This document shows, piece by piece, positions 1 to 8,441 of a stretch of 23,457 bases of DNA (within the stretch, counting starts at the first letter, position 1; each line of letters opens with the position of its first letter). The notes under the pieces were generated by a model that was not told the origin of the DNA, did not search any database, and saw nothing but the letters and a program-made list of their open reading frames with translations. The translations under genes were made by a program, and so were the position numbers. Source of the stretch: Gammaproteobacteria bacterium (GTDB lineage: Bacteria; Pseudomonadota; Gammaproteobacteria; S012-40); NCBI GenBank assembly GCA_029864945.1, contig JAOTSL010000011.1:1-23457 (forward strand), given 5' to 3'.

Positions 1-11
1 TTACAACATTT

Positions 12-72
12 CACTTATAACTTTTCACTTATAACTTTTCACTTATAACTTTTCACTTATAACACGTCACTT
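12..72. repeat. 14-bp tandem repeat at left edge
   Basis: The unit CACTTATAACTTTT begins at 12, 26 and 40. It is followed by a partial copy (CACTTATAAC) at 54 and a decayed half copy (CACTTAAAATAA) at 68. The array lies just downstream of the stop codon of the hybrid kinase gene, in non-coding DNA. It may continue, in degraded form, to the left of the window (TTACAACATTT at 1-11 resembles part of the unit). No function is evident; slippage-generated microsatellite DNA is the simplest reading. Confidence 0.85.
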
Positions 73-93
73 AAAATAACCATTTGAAAAATA

Positions 94-2805
94 TTATATT
101 TTAACTGTCGTCGTTTTTTGTATAAGCTTATTCAAATCAGACAAACTATTATCAAAATTAACATCCACACGCATATACGCATGAACCCTTAACTCTTTCA
201 ATATAAGTAACATATCACTAAACTGAAAATATCCAAGTATTCCCTCTAGCTGATGCATGTGCATATTCATTGCGGCTTCGTTTTCATTACGATATGAATG
301 GTCAATATTAGATATGTGCTCAAGAACATCGTCAAATAGCAACTGACTCATACTCCCATCTAATTTATTTTGTACGCTTACAACTTTATCTCGATCAAAG
401 TTGAATTTCGGCAACCATAGCGCAAGCATTTTATCTAACGAATCATCTGTTAATGGCTTATAGAGTACATCATTAACACCAAATTCATGGAGCCCCGCAT
501 CATTGCGCACATAAACATCGGCAGTAAATGCAATTATCGGCACAGTATCGTTAACTCGTTTATTCTCGCGAATGTTCTGCGAAAGCGTCAAACCATTCAT
601 ACCCGGCATATGAATATCTAACAACAATAAATCAAAAAATGCTCCATTTAGGGCCTCAAGCGCAGATTCCGCATTTGCGACGCACTCGCAGTCAATACCC
701 CGATCGGATAACAACTCGTGAATAAGCCTAGAGTTTATATCATTATCTTCAGTAACCAATATACGCGGTGCGGTTTTATTGCTTTCAACGAACGAATCGA
801 AAAATTCTGCATTATGCTCTCTATTTGATACTTGAATACAACTCTCAGAGTTTAATGCATCATACAATCGATGTCGGGGGACAGGTTTTTCCAGAACAAC
901 CGCAGAAGAATTTAAAGTGCTACTTCCTGATATCTCCTCAGGTATATCACTGGACAATAATATAACCTCTCCACCGAACACCTGACCAATTTCATCGAGA
1001 AAACCAGCAACACTTGCCCCAGAGGATTCTGAAAAATCCAAAGAAAGAATAACGCTATCCACTTCTATTTCTTTATCTGAAAGCAAATTAAGCGTCTGCG
1101 TTAGATTTTCACAAATATATAAATCCACTTTCCAAGATAATAATATTTTGCTTAATGCGCCCCTAGAAACATCCAATTTATCATATAAAACAATTGTCTT
1201 ATTTAATGGCTTATGAAAAGCAAAATTTGCGGGCTGATCACTTAATTTAAGCGGTACAGCAAACCAAAAACGAGCCCCTGATTCCACATCAACATCCACT
1301 CCGATTTGCCCGCCCATAACTTCAACCAATTTCTTAGAAATAGCAAGGCCGAGACCAACACCCTCGTAAGAACGATTTTTATTGGTCTCAATCTGGGAAA
1401 AACTTTCAAAAATATTTTTTCTTTCCTCTGGCGTAACGCCAACACCTGTATCAATCACTTCAAATTCGATAATGACTTCATCTTCATGGGAATCAAAAAT
1501 TATCAAATTCAAAAATACATAACCCGTTTCAGTAAACTTAATTGCATTATTCACAAGGTTTATAATAACCTGGGAAAGCTTGACAACATCCCCGACAAGA
1601 ATTACGGGTATATCAATTGAAACCTGCGATATAAGCATAATCTTTTTTTCTTTAGCCTCTACCGAGAGCATGCTTAAGACATCATCAACGGCATCCCGAA
1701 TATTGATGCTTTCAGATAATAATGTTTGTCTATCATTTTCGAGTTTCGAGAAATCTAAAATATCATCAATAATATTTAACAGCTGAACACCAGAATGATT
1801 AATGATTCGCGTATACGACTCAATATCCTCCTTGCTTTCTGCTTTTTCAATTAAACTTGAAAAACCCATCACCGCAGTCAATGGTGTTCGAATCTCGTGG
1901 CTCATCCTTGCTAAAAATTCACTTTTAGCGGCGTTAGCTGTAAGCAAACTTGCCTGAGTCGAGTTAAGACTAGTATTTTTTTCTTCTAGTTTTACGATTG
2001 TTTCTGTTAACTTCTGAGTAGCAATTGCTACTTCTTTTTTCAATTGTTCCTGTGATCGCTGAACGATTTCAGCCATGGCGTTCACACCTTGTTGCAAATA
2101 ACGCAATTCACCGGCACCATCTGTTTTTGACCTTGCCGACAGATTCCCATTAGATATTTCTTTCACGGTGTTTGTTAACTGAATAACAGGACACGCTATA
2201 CGCTTAGCCATTCTGTAAGTTATCAAACCACTAATCACAACACCCAGGAATATAATCAATATCGCGTTCGTTATTATGGCATTCTGGCGCTGTTGATATG
2301 ACAAATTGGAAAGTTTGACCACAATCCATCCCATCAATTCACGATCAGAAGTTAATTTAGAATTAGTAGAGTTATTATCCAATTGCTCATCTACCAGAAA
2401 ATCAGCAGAATCAAAACTTGTCGAGTAAATGGCCGACTCAAATATCGATATATTCGCATCATCAGCGAGTAACTGCGATGATTTGTAACGAGGAGACACG
2501 CTGGCAATAACAAGATTTCGCTTCTTATCCAGTACGATAATAGAAACAACATCGTTATCAGCTAACAATGGTTCTGACAAGGACCTTAGGAAATTTATAT
2601 CACGGGAAAAAAGACCAAATTCAATTGAAGGGGCAAGATTTCTGGCAATCAAATTACCCTTTTGATCTAAACTCTCATGAACGTCCTGAATTCGCGTTAA
2701 AGTAAAGTAAGCACCCAATAAAAGCGAAATAACCAGTAGTGGCGTTACCACAAGATAGAGTAACTTTACACGAATACTGTCATATTTATTAATACCTGAT
2801 TTCAA
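94..2805 (-). CDS. BarA/GacS-like tripartite hybrid histidine kinase (HAMP-HisKA-HATPase-REC-Hpt)
   Basis: An inner-membrane sensor kinase of 903 aa expected to autophosphorylate and pass phosphate through its own receiver and Hpt domains to a response regulator. Visible parts: TM1 at about 15-35; a periplasmic loop at 36-175 resembling the BarA sensor region; TM2 at about 177-197; HAMP at about 198-250; a coiled coil; HisKA with MSHEIRTPL (His303); HATPase with N419, DTGVG (452-456) and GVGLGLAIS; a degenerate receiver-like segment at 535-655; a complete receiver with E686/D687, D730 and K783; and a C-terminal Hpt-like helix bundle with HQLEG (His851). The start is TTG at 2805. The codon two positions upstream is the TAA of the receptor gene, and no ATG exists before the first TM; GAGTGG lies six bases upstream. 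It is the last gene of the RR-receptor-kinase operon, so the regulator at 4943 is the likely partner. The ligand is unknown; similarity to BarA is in architecture, not proven orthology. Confidence 0.93.
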   Translation of the reverse strand: MKSGINKYDSIRVKLLYLVVTPLLVISLLLGAYFTLTRIQDVHESLDQKGNLIARNLAPSIEFGLFSRDINFLRSLSEPLLADNDVVSIIVLDKKRNLVIASVSPRYKSSQLLADDANISIFESAIYSTSFDSADFLVDEQLDNNSTNSKLTSDRELMGWIVVKLSNLSYQQRQNAIITNAILIIFLGVVISGLITYRMAKRIACPVIQLTNTVKEISNGNLSARSKTDGAGELRYLQQGVNAMAEIVQRSQEQLKKEVAIATQKLTETIVKLEEKNTSLNSTQASLLTANAAKSEFLARMSHEIRTPLTAVMGFSSLIEKAESKEDIESYTRIINHSGVQLLNIIDDILDFSKLENDRQTLLSESINIRDAVDDVLSMLSVEAKEKKIMLISQVSIDIPVILVGDVVKLSQVIINLVNNAIKFTETGYVFLNLIIFDSHEDEVIIEFEVIDTGVGVTPEERKNIFESFSQIETNKNRSYEGVGLGLAISKKLVEVMGGQIGVDVDVESGARFWFAVPLKLSDQPANFAFHKPLNKTIVLYDKLDVSRGALSKILLSWKVDLYICENLTQTLNLLSDKEIEVDSVILSLDFSESSGASVAGFLDEIGQVFGGEVILLSSDIPEEISGSSTLNSSAVVLEKPVPRHRLYDALNSESCIQVSNREHNAEFFDSFVESNKTAPRILVTEDNDINSRLIHELLSDRGIDCECVANAESALEALNGAFFDLLLLDIHMPGMNGLTLSQNIRENKRVNDTVPIIAFTADVYVRNDAGLHEFGVNDVLYKPLTDDSLDKMLALWLPKFNFDRDKVVSVQNKLDGSMSQLLFDDVLEHISNIDHSYRNENEAAMNMHMHQLEGILGYFQFSDMLLILKELRVHAYMRVDVNFDNSLSDLNKLIQKTTTVKI

Positions 2806-2808
2806 AAC

Positions 2809-4929
2809 TTACCACTCATATCTGGCTTTTAAAAATGCACGTTGTTTAAAAACAGTTTCATCTCTCACTTCAACATAATCACTTAGCATATTTTGCAGCG
2901 TAAAAATCAAACTTAAGTTTGAATCAACTGATAACTTTTTATGCCAATCGATATTTGTGTCCAAACGATCATGTTCTTCTACTATATTGCCGTCCTGTAA
3001 CCAGTTCATTTCCGTCATAAAATAATAAGTAAAACTCCAGTCTATAGACTGTGAAATAGCAAAACTAAATAAACCACTAAAGGTATCTTTAGGTACCGAG
3101 TTAGATATATCCCAATCAGACGGCTTTTTTCCATCGGTTCGATTATCATATTTATGCCAATTTCCTTTTGTACTGGTTCGTGAGTGGCTCAAATTTATAA
3201 AAAAACGACGATGAGGTTTATAAAACAATTGGCTTTCTATGCCCTGAATATCGGCCCAGGTATTATTCCCCCAAACCCAGGGTTCATCAGGTAAATCATA
3301 ATTTGACGCCTCTAATATTCCATCACGCAGACGCTCTACAAATATTTTAGTATCCAGTCTCAAATCTTGATTACGTGAATTAAACATATAACCAATTTCA
3401 ACTGAATCCTGCCTTTCCGGCTTAAGGTTTGTAGCACTGATATGAGAAGTGTAAAGTTTCTCACCAGAATCAGTGCGCACACCTACATCAATATTATTTT
3501 CGAGAAGAGATGGCGTTCGGGTAGAGCGTGTAACACTTGCACGAAATACATGCTCGTCATTTGCGATAAAATTCACCGCAAGCCGTGGCGAATAATAATT
3601 ACCAATCTGCTCATTATTCTCCAACATCAAGCCACCGTTTAATATAACTCTGTCGGTTAAATGCCATTCCACATTTGAAAATACACGAGCACTTTCATCT
3701 TTTATAAAGCCTTTTGTATTGAGTAAATATTTACTTTTTATTCTATCTAGTCGAAGACCAACACCCATTATCATACGAATATTGTAGTCAGTTGTTATAA
3801 TTTTTTCGACTTCTAGATCAAATCGCTCAGCAGTACCGTAGTAAACGCCAAAACCATACCCATCAATGCCATACCCAACGTTAAACACAGAGTCGGTAAT
3901 TCGGACCTCATCATCCTGATCATAATAATTATGATAAAAATGAACTTTAAGTTCGTTTCCGTCAGCTTGCGCCTGTGACCATGAAACCGATTGATACTGA
4001 CTATCTACCGACTTATTTCGGTTAGGTTCCTCCGCTGATCCATCGGCAAAAGTATTCATGTCTCCAGCTCTGAATCCAAACTGCACATCCAGTAACTCTC
4101 TCGCATTAAGCTGATACTGAGAATTAACATGAATTAAATTTAATTTTTTTGTATCAAAAACATTATCAAAACCCAAGTCTTTTTGATAACCAAGGGTTAC
4201 TCTATAATCGAACTCATAAAAAGAGTTTGCATACCGCAATAAATATTTTCGGTCATCAAGCTTGTTTTTAAAGTTTGTCCATTGCAGGTTACGAACATCA
4301 TTATCCACACCAGTAATATCATGAGTGCCCCAGCGCCCTTCAAGCATAAAACCTTCATCTTCAAATGATTTACGGGTAATAATATTGATAACGCCCTGCA
4401 TTGCATTGGAACCGTAAACGGGAGCATTTGATGATCGAATGACTTCTATTTTTTCAACTTCAGAAATATCCAGCGGCAGGCTTAGCCATTCCACTGTTGA
4501 TAGAAAAGGCATATAGGCCGAGCGGCCATCAATCAATACTTGTAAACGTCGATCATAATTGCCAGTAAAACCATGGTACGCCAGACTCATAGAAATACCG
4601 TTAAAATACCCCACCTGAAAGCCAGGCACGAGACGTAATAAATCCCCTATTTCCTGAGCTCCTGAGGCATCAATCATTTCTCGACTGATTACAGTAACTG
4701 AAGCCGGAGCCGTATTAACCGGTTGGGACATTCGTGTCGCAGTCAATATCACAGGGATATCATTGAGATAATCCGCTTCAGTAACCAACGGATAACCTGC
4801 AACTTGTGCCAGAGCACTGCTGTCAGTACTTTGATCGTTGTTGGCGGTAAACGTAGTATTTGCAAAACTTGATGGCGTGGCAACACATAGCAGCAATGTA
4901 AGCATGCTGCTATTTACTTTTTGATTCAT
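2809..4929 (-). CDS. TonB-dependent outer-membrane receptor within a two-component operon
   Basis: A 706-aa outer-membrane active transporter of the BtuB/FepA/Cir family, which imports a scarce ligand using TonB-ExbBD energy. Residues 1-23 form a signal peptide (cleavage near SFA-N). A TonB-box-like stretch DIPVILTATR lies at 57-66. The plug domain is at about 70-187, with VTVISREMI, LLRLVPGFQVG, VLIDGR and VEKIEVIRSSNAPVYG, followed by INIITRK. The rest is a 22-strand-type barrel ending in the aromatic terminus RYEW, as expected for BAM-dependent folding. There is no N-terminal STN signalling domain, so direct FecA-type signalling is not indicated. It begins at ATG 13 bases after the response-regulator stop and ends three bases before the kinase start. 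That close packing suggests co-regulation, with the imported ligand possibly sensed by the kinase. The plug resembles catecholate or vitamin-type receptors, but substrate cannot be assigned. Confidence 0.93.
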   Translation of the reverse strand: MNQKVNSSMLTLLLCVATPSSFANTTFTANNDQSTDSSALAQVAGYPLVTEADYLNDIPVILTATRMSQPVNTAPASVTVISREMIDASGAQEIGDLLRLVPGFQVGYFNGISMSLAYHGFTGNYDRRLQVLIDGRSAYMPFLSTVEWLSLPLDISEVEKIEVIRSSNAPVYGSNAMQGVINIITRKSFEDEGFMLEGRWGTHDITGVDNDVRNLQWTNFKNKLDDRKYLLRYANSFYEFDYRVTLGYQKDLGFDNVFDTKKLNLIHVNSQYQLNARELLDVQFGFRAGDMNTFADGSAEEPNRNKSVDSQYQSVSWSQAQADGNELKVHFYHNYYDQDDEVRITDSVFNVGYGIDGYGFGVYYGTAERFDLEVEKIITTDYNIRMIMGVGLRLDRIKSKYLLNTKGFIKDESARVFSNVEWHLTDRVILNGGLMLENNEQIGNYYSPRLAVNFIANDEHVFRASVTRSTRTPSLLENNIDVGVRTDSGEKLYTSHISATNLKPERQDSVEIGYMFNSRNQDLRLDTKIFVERLRDGILEASNYDLPDEPWVWGNNTWADIQGIESQLFYKPHRRFFINLSHSRTSTKGNWHKYDNRTDGKKPSDWDISNSVPKDTFSGLFSFAISQSIDWSFTYYFMTEMNWLQDGNIVEEHDRLDTNIDWHKKLSVDSNLSLIFTLQNMLSDYVEVRDETVFKQRAFLKARYEW

Positions 4930-4942
4930 AAACTACCCGAAA

Positions 4943-5596
4943 TTAAGTACGCGTGATACGGTATCGACCCGCTTTGACTACTGCTTCCGTGCGATTACTG
5001 ACTTCAAGTGCCTTAAAAATATTAGCCATATGGATTTTGATTGTGCACTCAGATAATGCCAAATCCTGTGCAATATCTCGATTAGTTTTACCCTTAAGTA
5101 ATAACTTTAAAACATCAACCTGCCGACGTGTAATAGACTCAGGCAAGCGCAGTTTTTTTACTTTTACATCGTTTGTTTTTTCAGAGTTCAATGATATTGG
5201 GTATTCACCGATCACTTCGGGCACATAAACTCTGCCTTTGAGAACTTGGTTAATAATTGATAACAACGTTTGAGTTTCCGTAGACTTTGGTATAAACCCG
5301 CGCGCTCCGCTATCAAAAGCCATATCCACGTCGCTCTGATTCTCTGAAGCAGACAAAACAACTAGCCTGATAGACGGCCACTTTCGAGAAATTTCTTTTA
5401 GTAATTCAAACGGCTGTGTATTTGGCATTTTAAGATCAAGCAAAACAAGCGATACAGATTCCTGCTCACTTAACTCACGCATAAGTGAAGCACCATCCGC
5501 TACTTCAATAGTCTTTGCGTCAGGGAACTCAATTTTTAAGCTTTGTGCCAGTCCTTCTCGTACCAATGCATGGTCATCTGCAACTATAAAAAGCAC
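4943..5596 (-). CDS. NarL/LuxR-family response regulator (REC-HTH)
   Basis: A 217-aa DNA-binding response regulator. The receiver covers residues 1-118: acidic pair D7/D8, phosphoacceptor D54 in VLLDLKMP, switch Ser82 and conserved Lys104 in FIPKS. A linker is followed by a LuxR-type HTH at about 150-210 (SITRRQVDVLKLLLKGKTN, then AQDLALSECTIKIHMANIFKAL), matching the GerE fold with the usual recognition helix. The start is GTG at 5596: the protein then begins MLFIVADDHALVREG, exactly where this family normally begins. It is the first gene of the operon with the TonB receptor and tripartite kinase. By analogy with BarA-UvrY or GacS-GacA it is the probable phosphate acceptor of the kinase Hpt domain. 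Whether it is a GacA-type global regulator or a local regulator of the receptor cannot be told; location favours a local role. Confidence 0.94.
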   Translation of the reverse strand: MLFIVADDHALVREGLAQSLKIEFPDAKTIEVADGASLMRELSEQESVSLVLLDLKMPNTQPFELLKEISRKWPSIRLVVLSASENQSDVDMAFDSGARGFIPKSTETQTLLSIINQVLKGRVYVPEVIGEYPISLNSEKTNDVKVKKLRLPESITRRQVDVLKLLLKGKTNRDIAQDLALSECTIKIHMANIFKALEVSNRTEAVVKAGRYRITRT

Positions 5597-5759
5597 TATT
5601 TACCCAACCCTTTTTAGTTATTTCTCTTTTATTTTTCTTGTTTATTCTTCTTGTTTATTATTAGGCTTCGTGAAGCATAACTACCCGATACCATAACACT
5701 GGAAATAATACTAAAGTTCTAAAGCAGAACCTAGCAATAAATCTGAAATCACTTACTTT
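5597..5759 (-). promoter_or_regulatory. Leader region of the RR-receptor-kinase operon with inverted repeats
   Basis: This 163-bp non-coding stretch precedes the response regulator and must contain its promoter if the operon is independent of the GIY-YIG gene. It holds a perfect inverted repeat GCTTC-GT-GAAGC (5665-5676), a second one GTTCT-AAAGC-AGAAC (5716-5730), and a direct repeat of TCTTGTTTATT on the plus strand between about 5637 and 5660. On the minus strand TAATAAT lies just downstream of the first palindrome and could serve as a -10, but no good -35 is seen. The palindrome is a candidate operator for the operon's own regulator. Confidence 0.4.
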
Positions 5760-6017
5760 TTACACAAGTAATTCTTTCTGTTTTTTTGATAATCGCTTGA
5801 TAAAACACTCTTTTTTTGATGCCAAAGCTCTTGTTGCTAGCTTTTCTTTATAAACCAACCTTACCGGGCGCCTTCCACGGGTGTATTTCGCCCCTAAGAC
5901 GGAGGAATTATGTTCAATAATACGCCGCTCCAGATCAGTCGTAATGCCGGTATACAAACTACCGTCAGCACATCTCAGCATGTATACGAACCACTCGGGC
6001 TTAACGCGCTCATTCAT
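5760..6017 (-). CDS. GIY-YIG domain protein, YhbQ/UPF0213-like
   Basis: A small 85-aa protein consisting of a single GIY-YIG nuclease-fold domain. The signature reads WFVYMLRCADGSLYTGIT (residues 9-26), followed by LERRIIEHN with the conserved Arg, then KYTRGRRPVRLVY, and a C-terminal Glu in KKECFIKRLSKKQK. The length is typical of the YhbQ/UPF0213 group of stand-alone bacterial proteins, which have been linked to DNA processing or repair but are poorly characterised. It starts at ATG 6017. The gene is monocistronic by spacing: 163 bp separates it from the regulator downstream and about 660 bp of gene-free DNA lies upstream. It is not a homing endonuclease: there is no DNA-binding extension and no intron context. 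Confidence 0.9.
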   Translation of the reverse strand: MNERVKPEWFVYMLRCADGSLYTGITTDLERRIIEHNSSVLGAKYTRGRRPVRLVYKEKLATRALASKKECFIKRLSKKQKELLV

Positions 6018-6680
6018 TACAAATTCGGTTTTTCAATCTAATTATCACCAACACTTAACAGTTTACCAAAAAATACCTCACCGCAATCTTAAGCAGATGA
6101 AAAAATAACCGCACAACCAATATCCGAGGCGCAATACTTGCTGTATGACACACTAAATTAAACAAGTGATTAACGGAATTCTGTAGATCATTCACTCAAA
6201 AAAATATCAGAACATACTTGCTACGCTCATACGCTCAAAGTCCGACAGTCTCCTGGGACCCATTATCTCATTGATGACATGCAATTCAAGTTTGGTGAAC
6301 TGAGTATCAGCGCATTGAAACTTGTTCGTTCTATTAGATAACAATCGCAAGTCTATTTGTAAAACAGGAAGAAGCGCTGATTACCGACGACTAGTTATTC
6401 ACTGAACGAATCTCTTTTGTCGGTATTGGTAATGAAAAAACCTGGGTGAAAAAAATCGATGAATGAGCTAAACTGCCAACTAAATAAATTATTCTGGGCA
6501 TGGTAAAGCATTTAAAAATTTCAGGTAACAAGTTCGATAGGATACTGTCATTTAATGAAATCCACAGAAATACTGACTGGAGCTAACTTGAAACTAATAA
6601 TCGCATTAACACCCTACCGCATATTTTTAAATGCTGAAAAACAGCAACGGATAAACAATGATACCAACAGATAACTCTAA
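6018..6680. other. Gene-poor 660-bp intergenic region
   Basis: No convincing gene lies here on either strand. One plus-strand frame stays open from about 6175 to the TAA near 6342 (containing MQFKFGELSISALKLVRSIR), and another nearby frame reads SFVGIGNEKTWVKKIDE between stops at about 6394-6466. A 39-codon ORF (6555-6674) ends just before the DUF3301 gene but has no clear ribosome-binding site. These broken frames could be the remains of a decayed gene, but I recognise no family. The promoter for the DUF3301-AGCS pair is expected in the right part of this region; no strong consensus was seen. Confidence 0.5.
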
Positions 6681-7034
6681 ATGCTGGAACTAAGCGATGT
6701 CGTTTATTTACTTATTGCGTTTATTGTCGTTCACTTCTGGTGGAAAACAATGCAAGCCCGCGAACGCGCCGAAAAAATTGCGCAGGACGCTTGCAAACGA
6801 GAAAAAATGCAACTACTCGATGCCACCGTATCATTAAAAAAATTCGGGTTTGAAAAAAATAATTTCGGCAGCCGAATTTTTCTTCGGTATTTTAGCTTTG
6901 AATTTAGCAGTGACGGAGAAGAACGACGTATCGGCACAATAGCCATGCGCGATTCAGTTCAGCAATATCTTTATATGGATTTACCAGAAAAACCAGTCAT
7001 TGACATAGAACCTACATCATTCGAGGAAGAATAA
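6681..7034 (+). CDS. DUF3301 family membrane-anchored protein
   Basis: A 117-aa protein with one N-terminal transmembrane helix (about residues 5-22, VVYLLIAFIVVHFWW) followed by a cytoplasmic part. The pattern ARERAEKIAQDACKREKMQLLDATVSLKKF and the later RYFSFEFSSDGEERRIGTI match the DUF3301 family of gammaproteobacterial proteins, in which a charged helix is followed by a small beta domain. The function of the family is not known. The stop at 7032-7034 is followed one base later by the TTG start of the symporter gene, and the GAGGAAGA serving that gene lies within this coding sequence, so the two are almost certainly co-transcribed and translationally coupled. A link to amino-acid transport is possible but unproven. 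Confidence 0.87.
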   Translation: MLELSDVVYLLIAFIVVHFWWKTMQARERAEKIAQDACKREKMQLLDATVSLKKFGFEKNNFGSRIFLRYFSFEFSSDGEERRIGTIAMRDSVQQYLYMDLPEKPVIDIEPTSFEEE

Positions 7035-7035
7035 A

Positions 7036-8370
7036 TTGGAATTAATCACCAACCTGATAAAAGAAATTAACGGCATTGTATGGGGCGTTCCCATGTTAAT
7101 CGCCATTTTGGGTACTGGCATTTTTCTAATGGTAGGTTTAAGACTACTTCCGATTTTAAAAATCTCAACTGGCTTTCGGCTTTTATGGCAAGGTAGAAAT
7201 GCAAAAGGCGAAGGCGATATCTCTCCTTTTAGTGCGCTAATGACTTCACTTGCTGCGACCATTGGCACCGGAAATATAGCCGGCGTTGCTACCGCAATTT
7301 TCCTTGGAGGCCCAGGCGCATTGTTCTGGATGTGGTGTACCGCACTTGTCGGCATGGCAACAAAATATGCCGAAGCAGTTTGTGCTGTTCACTATAGAGA
7401 AACTGACGAACGCGGTATGCATGTTGGTGGCCCCATGTATTACATTAAAAATGGGCTAACAAAAAAATGGGCATGGCTAGGAACAGCCTTTGCGCTGTTT
7501 GGCGCCATTGCCGGATTTGGCGTAGGCAACACCGTCCAGGCTAACTCAGTCGCTGACGCACTCCATGCCTCGTTTAATATTCCAGTATGGATAACGGGCA
7601 TTGTTATGATGATACTTGTTGGTCTTGTTTTATTTGGCGGCATAAAACGTATTTCCAGCGTTGCCACAAAACTGGTACCAATAATGGCCATCTCTTATGT
7701 GCTTATCGGCTGTATTATTCTCACTATTAACTTCGCAGAAATTCCCGCTGCATTCGCTCTTGTTTTTGAGTCTGCCTTTACCGGCACGGCAGCAACTGGT
7801 GGCTTTGCCGGTGCAGCGGTTTGGGCAGCAATTCATTTTGGTGTTGCGCGTGGCATTTTCTCCAACGAAGCAGGTTTAGGTAGCGCACCGATTGCACATG
7901 CCGCCGCCATCACTAACAGCCCGGTCAAACAGGGACTTGTTGCCATGCTCGGCACATTCATCGACACGTTAATTATTTGTAGCATTACTGGTCTAGTTAT
8001 TATCACATCAGGTGCATGGACGAGCGGTGAAACAGGTGCAGCATTATCGTCACTCGCCTTTTCAACCGGCATACCCGGCGGCAATTATTTTGTGGCAATT
8101 GCACTGTCCATATTTGCTTTCACCACCATTCTTGGCTGGAGTTATTACGGCGAGCGCTGTGTAGAATATTTATTTGGAGTAAAATCCATAATACCCTTCC
8201 GCGTACTATGGGTTGTTGTTGTGCCGCTTGGCGCAATGGCGCAACTTGACTTTATCTGGTTACTGGCTGACACCTTGAACGCATTCATGGCTCTACCAAA
8301 TTTAATTGCGTTGATTTTACTTGCACCTGTGGTAATTAAATTATCGCGGGAATATTTTAAGAACACTTGA
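7036..8370 (+). CDS. AGCS family sodium:alanine/glycine symporter
   Basis: A 444-aa inner-membrane secondary transporter of the alanine-or-glycine:cation symporter family (Na_Ala_symp), importing small neutral amino acids with sodium. Family signatures are plain: SALMTSLAATIGTGNIAGVATAIFLGGPGALFW near residue 70-100, WCTALVGMATKYAEAV, HVGGPMYYIKNGL, and GVARGIFSNEAGLGSAPIAHAAA at about 270-292. Around ten or eleven hydrophobic helices are visible and the length is normal. The start is TTG at 7036, eight bases after GAGGA (7023-7027). This gives the usual N-terminus (NLIKEINGIVWGVPMLI); the first in-frame ATG, at 7093, would remove part of it. It follows DUF3301 with a one-base gap. The substrate (alanine, glycine or another small amino acid) cannot be separated within the family. 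Confidence 0.95.
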   Translation: MELITNLIKEINGIVWGVPMLIAILGTGIFLMVGLRLLPILKISTGFRLLWQGRNAKGEGDISPFSALMTSLAATIGTGNIAGVATAIFLGGPGALFWMWCTALVGMATKYAEAVCAVHYRETDERGMHVGGPMYYIKNGLTKKWAWLGTAFALFGAIAGFGVGNTVQANSVADALHASFNIPVWITGIVMMILVGLVLFGGIKRISSVATKLVPIMAISYVLIGCIILTINFAEIPAAFALVFESAFTGTAATGGFAGAAVWAAIHFGVARGIFSNEAGLGSAPIAHAAAITNSPVKQGLVAMLGTFIDTLIICSITGLVIITSGAWTSGETGAALSSLAFSTGIPGGNYFVAIALSIFAFTTILGWSYYGERCVEYLFGVKSIIPFRVLWVVVVPLGAMAQLDFIWLLADTLNAFMALPNLIALILLAPVVIKLSREYFKNT

Positions 8371-8441
8371 ATTCAGAACAATTGAAATTGCCATTAATAC
8401 TTTTAAAGCATACTTTTTAAACATATTTTTTCAAAGCAAAG

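Noticed and set aside
5760..6017. A homing endonuclease or group I intron, suggested by the GIY-YIG fold.
   Set aside because: The protein is 85 aa with only the nuclease-like core, matching stand-alone YhbQ-like proteins; no intron structure or interrupted gene is seen.
6555..6674. A 39-codon ORF directly before the DUF3301 gene.
   Set aside because: It has no convincing ribosome-binding site, no recognisable family and lies in a region of broken frames; it is noted only within the intergenic description.
6018..6680. A glycine riboswitch ahead of the AGCS symporter.
   Set aside because: The conserved glycine-aptamer core segments were not found, and the symporter is translationally coupled to DUF3301 instead of having its own leader.
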